From the NCBI GenBank assembly GCA_964036665.1, contig OZ038526.1:35526001-35590000 (forward strand): a stretch of DNA of 64,000 nucleotides, in the 5' to 3' direction. The notes below the pieces were generated by a model, which was not told the DNA's origin, searched no databases, and was given only the letters and a program-made list of their open reading frames with translations. A program made the translations under genes and the position numbers. Each line of letters opens with the position of its first letter. Within the stretch, counting starts at the first letter, position 1. This document shows, in pieces, positions 24,101 to 33,520 of this stretch. The DNA is from Gordius sp. MW1 (taxonomy: Eukaryota > Nematomorpha > Gordioida > Gordea > Gordiidae).

Positions 24101-27100
24101 AAATTGTGGCTAAAATTTCAACAAATTATTATTTTGCCCCCCTTCCTAAATCATTATTGCCCCCCTCTAATTCAAAAACTGGCTTGACGCAAGTTCGAAC
24201 ACTTTTACAGATGTAAATAAAGTATATACACACAAAAAGTATAAAATGTTTATCATATATATTCAAAAGATCTTGTATAAATTTTGACTTGGAAAACTTG
24301 TTCCATTTAGAGATCATATAATTTCTAGAGAATATAAATATTGGCGATGCAATATTTTATAGGGAAGATAGTTAATTCCCAGCCTTAATTCACTCAAACA
24401 GAAAACCAGGCCATAATATTTATTCGGGTAAAAACATTTAAATTTGCATCTTAGTGTGCTTCTGCTTTATACTAGGCTTTATCATATTATTTGAGGCTAA
24501 GCATGTATCCTACAACGATAGTAGATTAGGATATTACAATATTTTATATAAATAAATTTATAAATCTACTAAAATACCATATTTACTAAAACACTCTAAA
24601 AACACATTAAACATATGGTATTTCTCCGGGCAACGGGCGTAGCCAGCATTTAAATTAGGGGGGGGGGGAATAATAATTTAGGGAGGGGCAAAATAATTTT
24701 TTTTTGAAATTTTAGCCATTTATAAAGAGGCAGGTGCCCGTCCCTGCCCCCCCCTCTTAGTTACGCCCATGTGTCGACCTATATAGTTATATTAATCTGG
24801 CTTCTAAATAAAGTAAGACACGGCGCTTAAAAGTTGAGTTATACAAAACCCACGGTATGATTGCGTTCCAGGATGCTAATCAATCGCCGGACGAAGGTTA
24901 AATTTGGCAATTCGAAGGCTTCCTCATTAAATCGTACCGCTTGCGTCTTCGCTTCAAAATTCTGCAGCAAAAAATGAATTATATATCATTTTTACAATAT
25001 AAACAACGGAAAGTTTTGGGGATTTAGGTTGAGTACCTTAAGCGATTTACTGCTTCTTAAAATGAATCGCGTGATTCTACGAGGTTAATTTTAATTAATT
25101 AGTTTAAGAATCGCTGCAAATGACTTTTAGAATTAGAAATAGTAGAAATTGGCCCGTAATTATTTTAATCAATCAAGCATGACTCTTGTCATGGTCAAAT
25201 CACTAGTTATATTTTTGAATTTAAAATACATCATAAAAGCCTGAAAATCTCTCCCAAATGATCCAAATTCACTATTTTTTATATTTCACAGATGTATAAT
25301 ATTGAATATAATTATTGAGATAATTAACACATATTTAAAAAGGCATTAAAGTTCGGTTTAATTTGGAGATTTATTTAAACTATGCAAACCATCCATAGAT
25401 TCCTAATCGACAAATTGTTTCCCATATTTATTAATAAAAATAATTGTTAAAATGGATTTAAAAAAAATATTTACAAAAAAGATAAAAATATATAGTTGTC
25501 AAAATTACGGCGTCAATATTAAATCCTGGTATCCCACAAAATGTCAGGACAAGTTCTAGCAGGCCATTCAATTCTCTTTCAGCAAGTGGAATTCTATGTT
25601 CCACCTTAAAACATATAAAAATAAAAAAAGATTATGATCAGAAACTCATTGATTTCAAGGATCACGTTATGTTTTATTTCATTTGATTCATGATATTTTT
25701 CAAAAATAAAAATGAAAACTTTTAAGAATTGATTTCGTAAACCTGATAAATACTTTTGGCGTATTCTGACGAGGAAATTGCCATTTGATACCATCGGGTT
25801 ACGAGTTTGGTCAAGAAAGACGAGTCAGGGTCTCCCGCAAATTCTTGAACCAAGCTATTATATAATGCTTCGCCTGAGATTTAAAAATTACCAAAAAATG
25901 TAGTTTAATTAAAGCCAGGATTAAATAAAGGGTTTATTTCCCCAGATTGTTGAAAAGTCCATAGAAATAAACAAGCAACACATACGGGTTTGTATAAATA
26001 CATTTCAATACTAAAAAAATTCTATTGGCCTATTTCAGTTTTTACATGTTTTACAAATTAAGCATCTTTTATATGTAACACTTATTCAATCGTAAACATA
26101 AGTTAATTTCATAAAAAAACAAATACAATCTACTTTTTTCGCCAATCTAATCCATATTTAAAAAAAAATCCCATATTTTAAAGTAATAATTTAATGTCGG
26201 AATGCGTATTCGTATTAAAAAAGACTCTAACATTGAGATGTTCGACATGGAAGGCTAGGCAATTTTAACTCGTAAAATTCGGTATCGCCTTTTAGCAGTC
26301 CTTTAGGACCCAGGAGCGTATTTATTTTTTCGCAGTTTACAATAGTGTATAACAGAGACGACCCCGCCGAGCCGTAAAGATCGATGATGCCCGTTGAGTC
26401 TGACTTTGAAGCCGGGCTGGGGACCTCCAGGGTTTTCACGTCAATCATCTTCACGTCACGATCAAGCGAGATGGGTGAGGGAAAACTGGGATCAAGTTGA
26501 TTCAAGCGGGAAGGGTGCAATTTTTCTTTCCTAGGCTCGAACGGGGTAGAAAATCCGGGATTCACAAATGTATTTTGAGAGAATGACCCATTGTAAAATG
26601 AATTTCGGCCAAAAGTGGGATCTTTCAAATTTGCCGTGTCATTGGAATCAAAATTCAATGGCTGAAGCAGTGGCATGTTTATGGTAAGGGATATAATCTG
26701 GCAAAAACAATATATATTTACACATAAGTTCAAAATTATAAAAACAAGTGGTTTTTATTAATTATCTCGTTGGATTGATAAAAAAAGGTGGGAGGAAAGG
26801 CCGCTTGTGACCATTATCAAGGGGAAAAAAGAGAAAAAGTTTTTTAAAATGAAGGCATAATGGGGAAAAAGAAACAACTACTAAATAAAAGTGTTAACCG
26901 AGCGAATATTAGTTGTTATAGAATAATAGCGATCATAATACATTGATGATTTACATATACTAATCGAATTTAGCATTAAAGACTAGCTAAAGTAAAGCTT
27001 GCCCGTTGGCTCAGATAGTATACTACATATTAGATAGTCTGCCCGTTAACGTTAAATAGGTGTACCCTTTGTTTTCGCCATTTTTAAATGTGCACAAACG

Positions 27101-30100
27101 TGGAAAGGCTCTAGAGATTAGAGTGATTTTGTTTTACACAATTTATAAAAATAAAAATGCTGTAAAGATGTGACGTAAAAGGAATTCAGTGCCATCTGCA
27201 TTTAATTGAATAATAATCATTTATTAACATTCGTAATGAGTAAGGTAAATTCACTTTTTCTATTTGAACAATGGGGGACACTGCAGAAAGACATAGGAGA
27301 TATAGACAGACAAAAGGTTTTTTGGTCAAACTTTTGGTCTGTTTATGTTTAATCGACCAAAACTACTGGCCGACCCAACGAAACCCAGCCCCATTTTTAC
27401 AACATTAATGAATTTACATATACATAACCTCAATGTACCATGTTAACTCCAGCGTAGAGGGTTATACAGTTTCTGGCGTTCGGTTCTACTATAGCAAAAA
27501 GGTCAATTTCTTCCAAAGGACACGCACTCAAAGCTGCCAGGCTATGGCACGGAGCCGAATCGGATTTACTTAAGGATTGTGCTTCAAACAAGTATAATTG
27601 TTGTTCTTCTTCAACAAAAACGCATACGTATGTTTTGTGGGATATAAAACGATCTCGGGTTATGAAAAGTTTTCCCTCTTTTGGCGTAAGGGGAAGGTCA
27701 GCAGAATCAATAGAAAAAGTTGGCAAAGTGAGTAGAGGTGTTAAGTAAGCAAAGGGTCCATCTAAAGAATTCTCTAGTTCCGGATTATTCTCTTCTAGGC
27801 TACCCTCCTCTCCATCAGAAACACAGCCCATGCCTCTTAATATTTCTTGTTCGGCCTTAGTCAGAGTATCTGTATAAAGACTCCCACTGTAAGATCCCTA
27901 AGTCAAATATTCGAGTTGTTTAACCTTATATTCGGGAATTTATTAATAGTTATTGCGAATTACATATTAATAGGTCTTGGTGATAAACAAACAGCAATAA
28001 TACAAAAAAGCATATTTTAAAAACATTGATCTGCCTATACTTTAATCATAAATGCCCTGTTTCTACTACGCCCATGATCCCGATGTAAAACAAAAATTTA
28101 GGGCAAAGATTCACTAAAAAAACTAGGGAGTCCCAAACTTATATAAATGTAAAACACGACAAAGTAGATATAGGATGAAAAAACAATTATTTAAACTTAT
28201 AAAAATTGGATCTCAAAGAGAATTAATTTATTTTTTTAATTAAAATTTGATGTATTGGCTTAAACTAACTTTCACCATAGACTGTTCGACTAAATTGATA
28301 TGCCTTTTTTGCGATTTTTTTGTAGTAATTGGTCTACTTCCTCCTTTAGAGACCAACGATTTGGGGCGCTGAGTTGGTGTAAGGTTTGTAGCCATTTTAG
28401 GAAATTGGTTTTTGGACCTGGACAAGTTGCCCAAATGCAGGGAAGATAGCATAGATGTTGGGGAGGGTGACACCATCGTATGATCTAATAAATCCCACGT
28501 GTATTTAGGAGGAGTTCCAACTTGCCTATAACTTGAGGTCGGATGAGACCCATAGGCCCTGTGTTATATATTTAAAATTTCAAAGACTAACGGTTGACTC
28601 TGGTGTGTTTTTTAATTTCGACTAAGCCTAGAGGTCAACTAAGAAAAACAGACCAAAAAACATTTGTCCTCTCTTTATGTTTAATCAAATAAACCAAAAG
28701 TCGACCTGCCGTTCTGACAACACTAATCTCTACGGACGAGTATAATGCATTTTGACAACATATATTCGCAAAACTACGTTAAATTATTTATAACTGGAAC
28801 AAGCTCCTTAAAATATTTGAGTAAGCATGGCAATTTCAATAGGACTTATGATTAACTCTGGTGTTAGATTAGCCCTGTACATATATGATATGAGACTTCA
28901 TTAATATTCCCCCTCAAATTGGTCATGATTTTAAATGCATTTTATGTGAAGTCCATACCTACTCTTATTCTTATAATCTGAGGGAGAGAGCGGGCTATAA
29001 TAAATTAGCCATTTAAGTATTTGTGAAAAAATTTTAATGGCTTTAAGAATATAAAGTAGGCGTAAAATTATACTTGTGCAGTTTCTTTTTGTGTCGTGAA
29101 GTAGTTTTATCGAAGGTTATATGACCAAAACTGTGATTACTATCAAAACTGGGATTCAAAATGAATGAACTGGGCATGTTAAGTTTATAATTTTTGAAAA
29201 ATGTCTTCATACTGTTTGTTTCAACTTTAAAATTACACAGCATGTATCCACAAAAAGGTGATTTACACTTATTTCTGACAAACACTAGAACCAACGTTGA
29301 TAGAGCTGTGTTTTCTTCAAGATCCAAATTAACTGTGTCTATAATATCATATTCTTTTAATGCCATTTCAACCACTTCTATTTGCTTTTGTATCTTTACT
29401 CCCGGTGTTTCTATATATCCCACATCATTTATATAATTTGAGATTTACCATTTTAACCGTAATAATAAATCAGTTCATTTTATACTTTTAAGAATTTTTT
29501 ACTAAGCAAAAAAGGTATGAATTTTTTTACTAAGCAATAAAGGTATTTACTAATGGAATGAATTAAGAAAACAATAAACTATTTTAATAATATCACTGTA
29601 AAAACACGTAGGATTATGACTCTATGATACATAACAATGATTTTTTGATGTGTTTTTATTGACTTACCAGAAGAATTTGGAGGAAGGTTTTTAATGAAAT
29701 ACAATGGCTGATACGGATCCAAAGGATGTGACAAATAGTAATATTGAAAAGTACTGTAAAATAATAAATAGATGAATCTAAGACACCAATCAATTGATGT
29801 ACAAAAAGACAATGTTATTTATTTAAAAACTTGAGTAAATTAAGGCTTTATTTTAAATTAAAAAACTATTAGGAATTTCAAAATAAAACTTTAATGGGTA
29901 TTTTGCTATTTATTGTTTCTACTTGTACTTCAAAGGCTCATTAAGTTGTGACTTGCTTAAAATAATTAAGCCAATATTTGTCTTTAAAGATGATATGTAT
30001 ATAAAGGATATTGGCACTTTGAAACATTGTGATTCTCCATAATAACTTAAGCAATTTTGACTATATACACATAATGCTGAAGGATATACATGTATATGAA

Positions 30101-32021
30101 TTATTCATTACAATTTTGATATTTTGTGCAAGCTTTATTAGATTGAGTAAAATCATACCAAAAAGCATCAATAATATCATCTTGAAAACTTAATTGTTTG
30201 TCAGCCTAAATTGCATATACAGTTATCAAAAGTAAGTTAAAATAGTGCCATACCAATTCTATATTGTCCTTCTTAGCTATTTTAATTTGACATTTATCAA
30301 ACAAGAGAATCTCTAACTCGTTCAAAAATCTGAGTCTAAGGAACTATGACGCGTTTAATAACTTCTCATAAATCTTACTGAATCTGTAAGGTCTATATTG
30401 TTTTCCAAATTTTTGAACCTTCTAGATTTATTACTCATTTTCAAATAAAATTTGAAAATATGAATGAAGGTTGCTTTTTACTTCAACAAAATCATATGCT
30501 TATCTTCGATTTTAGGATGTATTTGTAGTTAGAGCCTTTTGATTAATAAAATAAATTTCAATAATTTAAGGGTATTTAAAGTTGCATAGAAGACTAAGAC
30601 ACTTATAAATTCATTAAAAAATTATATATACTTTTTCTTTTTGATTTTCGACAAAAAAGCTATTTTATAATTAATTACATTATCTCAAATTCACTTATTC
30701 ATTTGACATAAACTTGATTTAGCATTTTCTCCCCAATACTACCTGCCTCCACCCACATTTAATAAGTAACAATCATATAAGTAGTTGTCTTCTCTGATCT
30801 GAATACTTAATATTCCATTTATATCTTGATAAATTTTTGAGCCTGCATCCATAATATGTAATGAATTGTTGAAAAATAATTGTGACATTCAAAAGGTGTT
30901 TCGGTTATCAAATAACAATGCAACTCAAATAGAATTTACAAGGAAAAGTTTGGTCGAACAATTAATATTATTAGCTAAAGCTAAGCTTATTTGTATGATA
31001 TAGATGCAGGCGTGTAGCCAGGATTTTCTCAACGGGGCAAAAAACTCAAAAAAATTTTCGACACTTTTATTTTTAATGTAACAAAAAAAAATTCGCGTAC
31101 AATATATGCGAAACTTCAGGGCGCTATATAACCAGCTTTGGAAAAATCTTTTCTTCATTAATTAGAGCATTTACTATCGCTTTTATACTTAAAAAGAACA
31201 TCGACGACCTTATGCATTTATTCAAATGGCAGAAAATATTCTCATTTAGGTAAAATTAAATAATGGCGGAAACCAAAGCAAAACTTTATGAGTTTGATCT
31301 GAAAATATTCTCAAGTTGCTAATAAGTAAAGTTATACAGTCACTCAATCTGTTTACTTAACATTATTTGGATTACAGCTAAATGGACAGAGCCAGCTCCA
31401 TTTATGAAACCAAGAGAACTTAAATTTCAGTTCTTTAGCTGTTTCATCACGAGGAAAATTGAATAAAAGTGGTGGTTGATAAATTTAATCAATTCTGCCA
31501 ACTTATCTTCTTCATAATGTTGTATGGTGTTAACATACAAAGATATGTCATAAGGCTGCTGGTTTGATGATGATTTTATATCTAACATTAAATTATTTCA
31601 ATTAACATTTTACGATTTAATTAACTCTAAATAAACAAAAAAAAAAAATTTTACATATACCATTTGACTTTAGAAATAGTTGAGGCATTTTCATCATATT
31701 ATTGTTTAAAACAATAGATGTGAGTGTTTCAATTGAATCTTCATCATTGGACAAATTTAAATTATCTAGAAATTATTATAATTGGTTAAATTTGTATATA
31801 TACAGAATAGATAACATAAATATTAGTAGTCAATGCTCATTGCTTAATTATGTTTAAAATTGGCAATGTAATCACAATATTTATAACAATTAATATATAT
31901 AAGAAATCAATTATTATAACTATACTATATAAACATAAAATAAAAGCCTAAGTCACTTACTAGAAATACCAGGGTTTGGTATTTTAAGGGGGAAAAAATC
32001 TTGTATATAAACTCTCTTCAT
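9312..32021 (-). CDS. ANAPC1: Anaphase-promoting complex subunit 1, 32 exons, C-terminus not seen
   Basis: Largest scaffold subunit of the nuclear APC/C ubiquitin ligase, which drives cyclin and securin destruction in mitosis. Thirty-two exons totalling about 5.7 kb (about 1,890 codons) were read; codon phase is consistent at every junction except between the third and fourth exons, where an exon is probably missed. The family is identified by the N-terminal propeller, the FHNGVASGL segment and the C-terminal PC-repeat toroid with alternating LALG-type repeats. The start is the ATG at 32021 (MKRVYIQDFF, like the family N-terminus). The family is usually about 1,900-2,000 residues; here the propeller and linkers are long, and about the last 400 residues, after FRHLFALC, are missing: either outside the window or displaced by transposons at 6.7-8.7 kb. 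Introns run from 35 bp to about 1.9 kb and carry many short transposons. Confidence 0.92.
9866..9950. mobile_element. Family A fragment, one end
   Basis: TAGTGTTGTAAAAACGGCTG followed by GGTTTTGTCTGG and a GTCGACTC word. The other terminus is absent. Lies in the last ANAPC1 intron seen. Confidence 0.65.
12101..12298. mobile_element. Family A element
   Basis: Inverted termini GTTGTAAAAACGGCTGGATT and its complement around internal GTCGA words. Flanks share CGTTAT on both sides, a degraded target duplication. Confidence 0.8.
12765..12964. mobile_element. Family A element, 31 bp upstream of an ANAPC1 exon
   Basis: Left end TAGTGTTCAACTACGGCTGG, right end TTTTACAACACTA. It begins 31 bp upstream of the acceptor of the 12568-12733 exon, so the branch-point region of that intron probably lies inside or at the edge of the element. 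Confidence 0.8.
13679..14117. mobile_element. Family B element with near-perfect 8-bp duplication
   Basis: Left terminus CATAGACTAAATAGACTGCT, right terminus AAGCAGTCTATG. Flanks TATGTAAT (13671-13678) and GATGTAAT (14118-14125) match at 7 of 8 bases. Non-coding, in an ANAPC1 intron. Confidence 0.85.
14440..14660. repeat. Dispersed repeat, inverted copy near 33.1 kb
   Basis: The stretch ACTCTACTAAAATC, then AAACAGTTTG and GGTCGATTTTTC recurs as reverse complement at about 33100-33180 with few changes. No coding content or clear termini. Confidence 0.65.
14768..14941 (+). pseudogene. LINE reverse transcriptase C-terminal relic
   Basis: Opposite to ANAPC1 in its intron, reads DMEVTGKRGRGRP, an internal stop, then MAFTRSRWKNLIKTNSTT. 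This is the tail motif of RTE/craniofacial-type LINE proteins (GKRxRGRPKKRW ... DRxKWRxLI). Only the last 55 or so codons remain. Confidence 0.65.
15522..15686. mobile_element. Family A element with 8-bp duplication
   Basis: Termini TAGTGTTGTAAAACCAGCTG and complement. Flanks GCCTGGGG (15514-15521) and GCCTGAAG (15687-15694) match at 6 of 8. Confidence 0.82.
15830..15905. repeat. CCCGA-word repeat remnant
   Basis: Short stretch with AACCCGATCCGACC and ACGGGTCGGGTTGAC, inverted copies of one word. Resembles the word-iterated repeats at 46.3, 54.3 and 58.8 kb. Confidence 0.5.
16645..16815. repeat. Family C element, diverged
   Basis: GGCGGGGGGGGGGAGACGAAAAG at the left and a second G run near 16770, ending TTATGAATACGCTCATG. 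Core AAAATTTATAATAAC is only loosely like the family. Confidence 0.45.
17022..17795. mobile_element. Family A element interrupted by family B
   Basis: Left half (GTTGTAAAAACGGCTGGGTT) ends at 17085 and the right half resumes at 17541. The two halves rejoin if one copy of the 8-bp duplication and the family B element are removed. Right end GCCGTTTTTATGATACTC is mutated. Confidence 0.85.
17086..17532. mobile_element. Family B element nested in family A, perfect 8-bp duplication
   Basis: Flanked by ACATAAAC at 17078-17085 and 17533-17540. Ends CCATAGACTGCTCATG and GATGAGCAGTCTATCTAGTC. This fixes the order of events: family A was resident before this family B jump. Confidence 0.92.
18215..18406. 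mobile_element. Family A element with 8-bp duplication
   Basis: Both termini intact (TAGTGTTGTAAAAACGGC and complement). Flanks CGCCCCGA (18207-18214) and GGCCCCGA (18407-18414) match at 7 of 8. Confidence 0.9.
18460..26697 (-). CDS. ANAPC1: ANAPC1 exons 12-21: middle region
   Basis: Exons: 26232-26697, 25743-25873, 25509-25604, 24854-24961, 23659-23857, 21543-21745, 20761-20954, 19809-20163, 19107-19283, 18460-18619. Landmarks: a polar insertion SPISLDRDVKMIDVKTLEVP (exon 12), LTKLVTRWYQMA (exon 13), RMEIAYALLDSSHSIPLW (exon 18), HPFGR to CAFDMHTSWP across the exon 18/19 junction, WPYFHNGVASGL (exon 19), WILFNKPKPPAP (exon 20) and SHAGTLLG (exon 21). Exon 17 could instead stop at an earlier GT near 21617; both donors keep phase. 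Exon 20 carries an acidic insertion relative to the family as I remember it. The introns hold the 22-23.6 kb repeat, family A and C elements. Confidence 0.88.
18844..19033. mobile_element. Family A element with 8-bp duplication
   Basis: Termini TAGTGTTGTAGAAACGGCTG and complement. Flanks CTGTCACC (18836-18843) and GTGTCACC (19034-19041) match at 7 of 8. It lies 73 bp downstream of the ANAPC1 19107-19283 exon. Confidence 0.9.
19535..19605. repeat. CCGA-word repeat remnant
   Basis: ACTCGACCGGACCGAGG and GCCGACCTCG words in an otherwise AT-rich intron; like other word-iterated repeats here but without termini. Confidence 0.4.
22014..23595. repeat. Composite interspersed repeat with internal duplications
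   Basis: Begins AACTAGCTGTGCCCGGCCA and ends TACATACATACATACAC then TTTATATATATAGATT, the outline of a widespread invertebrate interspersed repeat. Inside, the block AAAAAGCTATTTTACCCCTG ... CGAATCGG ... AGTTTCAGA occurs three times (about 22645-22720, 22790-22875, 23470-23550). A separate tandem array lies at 23100-23310. No open frame. Confidence 0.65.
23100..23310. repeat. Tandem repeat, four units of about 53-59 bp
   Basis: Unit contains TTAATTCATAAATTTTATAT, then TTGTCACCGTTAAGAAAAGA and TGACGTTTAAGAAA. The second unit has a 5-bp insertion (TTGTC duplicated). Confidence 0.9.
24027..24200. repeat. Family C element, right end decayed
   Basis: Left terminus CATGGGCGTAGCCAAGGGGA, family core AAAATTTCAACAAATTATT, right end ACTGGCTTGACGC. 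Confidence 0.75.
24640..24770. repeat. Family C element
   Basis: ACGGGCGTAGCCAG at left, G runs, and GTTACGCCCATGTG at right. Confidence 0.75.
27008..27300. repeat. Family B remnant, one end
   Basis: TAGATAGTCTGCCCGTTAAC and the interior GCCATTTTTAAATGTGCAC resemble family B at 13.7 kb; the right end is lost. Confidence 0.5.
27301..27409. mobile_element. Family A fragment, right end
   Basis: Ends AAACCCAGCCCCATTTTTAC then AACATTA. The left end is missing. Confidence 0.65.
27439..32021 (-). CDS. ANAPC1: ANAPC1 exons 1-11: N-terminal propeller
   Basis: Exons: 31961-32021, 31661-31765, 31451-31581, 30743-30842, 30254-30335, 30112-30205, 29923-30076, 29668-29753, 29074-29410, 28270-28558, 27439-27897. 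Family landmarks in order are YIQDFFPLK at the start, DDIIDAFWYDF (exon 6), the beta-strand rich CVYSQNCLSYYG and SLKTNIGLIIL (exon 7), SHPLDPYQPLYF (exon 8), a Ser/Thr-rich loop SPSPTSMLSSLHLGN (exon 10) and KLFITRDRF with LFAIVE and TLYAGVN (exon 11). The exon 10 loop corresponds to the phosphorylated loop region of the family. Introns 5 and 6 are only 48 and 35 bp, the smallest in the window. The exon 3 to 4 join is out of phase. Confidence 0.85.
28575..28731. mobile_element. Family A fragment, right end
   Basis: CGGTTGACTCTGGTGTG, GACTAAGCCTAGAGGTC and a mutated end TCTGACAACACTA. Starts directly upstream of the ANAPC1 28270-28558 exon. Confidence 0.65.
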
Positions 32022-32514
32022 AATTTACAACTCTTCGCGGCAATCATACAAACATACATACAATTTACAATCAATGGTGGAAAATTATAATGGTGAGGTG
32101 CAAGTCGAAAATTAAATTCTAAAAATTGAATGTATATATTATGTTTCCAGACTTTTATAAGTGTCTCAAAATCTTTTATGCAACTAAACTATAATATTTT
32201 AACCCATTTAATCTAATCATTAAACAAAAAATTTTTCAAATTTTGGTCGAAGGGGCAGAAGTGAACGTCCCACTTTCTGCCCCCTTGGAAGTTTCCATGT
32301 TTAGAATTAAATACATATTAGATAATAATATCGACTGATGAATTGGCATTATTTACAATTCATAGGGAACGTTCCATCACATGAAATTCTAGATAGAAAA
32401 TCGCTAGTCAATATAAAAATTAACCCTGTCTTATAATGACTCTCTTTTGTACAATATAGTTTAAACACATATTCATATCATTTTAGATTTCAAATTTGTT
32501 GAAACTTTCTAACT

Positions 32515-32650
32515 ACGCCTCTGGATTTCGAATCGAATTCGAAAATTTTATTTTAATATTCGATTCGAGATTCGTCGAATATTAAAATAAAGATTCGAAT
32601 TCGATTCTAAAAAAATTTTAAGATTCGAAAATTTTTTAAGTTTTTTTAGT
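32515..32650. repeat. TTCGAAT word-iterated palindromic repeat
   Basis: The word TTCGAATCGAATTCG and its complement recur around AAATTTTATTTTAATATTCG, giving many possible pairings. Confidence 0.75.
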
Positions 32651-33079
32651 TACTAAATATCGCCTTAATTTATTAACACATTTCAAAAAATTATATATAA
32701 AAATAGAAAAATTGAATATAAAAATACTAAAGGCGAAAAGGATAAAATATCGATAAATCCAAAACAATGAAGAATTCTATTTTAGTTAATTTTGTTTGTT
32801 ATATAAAAAAACTTTTACAATGATCTCAGGTAACATAATTTGGATGATTTATTATGTGTAAAATGGTCCAAAACCATTAACTTAATGTATAAAAAATACC
32901 TAAATTTAACATAGTCTCTAGTTAAAAATTTCGGTTAGGTGGCGTTAATTAAAATTTACTTATTATTTAGTTTGCGGTCCTCGTGCAACGTATTATCTTT
33001 TTTAACTATAAATCTATAATGCTATCTATTTAAATAAGATTTCGCCATTTAAGGTTAAAGCGTATTAAAGTTTTATTAT

Positions 33080-33245
33080 TTATATTTAAAAACACAATTC
33101 AAGGAAAAATCGACCGGCAAACTGTTTGCAGATTTTGGTAGAGTTTTATATTTTTAATTTTTCCCCCATACGTCAAGATTTTGACACTTACTTATTCATT
33201 TTTTCCCAAAGGGTGGTTACGCAATAAAAACATTATAAAATCCCC
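33080..33245. repeat. Dispersed repeat, inverted partner of 14.4-14.66 kb
   Basis: AAAAATCGACCGGCAAACTG, then CAGATTTTGGTAGAGTTT, is the near-complement of the 14.6 kb stretch. No termini recognised. Confidence 0.6.
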
Positions 33246-33309
33246 AAAACCCCCATTTTTCCCTGTTTCCTACATTTCGCGATAGTTCATATTTATATCC
33301 GTGGTGTTT

Positions 33310-33450
33310 GAATTAATAAAGGAAATATAAATTTGATTAAAAGTCTAAATTCTAAATTCAACCCCAGTTACCAAACGGAAATAAAGGAATATATAAATTC
33401 GATTAAAAGTCTAAATTCTTTATTCAACCCCAACACCAGTTACAGAATAG
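33310..33450. repeat. Tandem duplication of about 75 bp
   Basis: Two copies of AAATTYGATTAAAAGTCTAA and TTCAACCCCA, with the second slightly longer. Confidence 0.8.
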
Positions 33451-33520
33451 AAAAATTATAACAGTAAATTTATAATAAAAAATTGAAATATTTCCCAGGC
33501 AAGGGTTGAAAAGAACTTAC

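Larger units (their letters stand above)
32022..33520. other. Intergenic region between flightless-I and ANAPC1
   Basis: No exon for the remaining gelsolin modules of flightless-I was found on the minus strand. Contents are an A/T-rich palindromic repeat (32515-32645), a diverged dispersed repeat near 33.1 kb and an 80-bp tandem duplication at 33.3 kb. The ANAPC1 promoter must lie in the low end. Confidence 0.6.
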
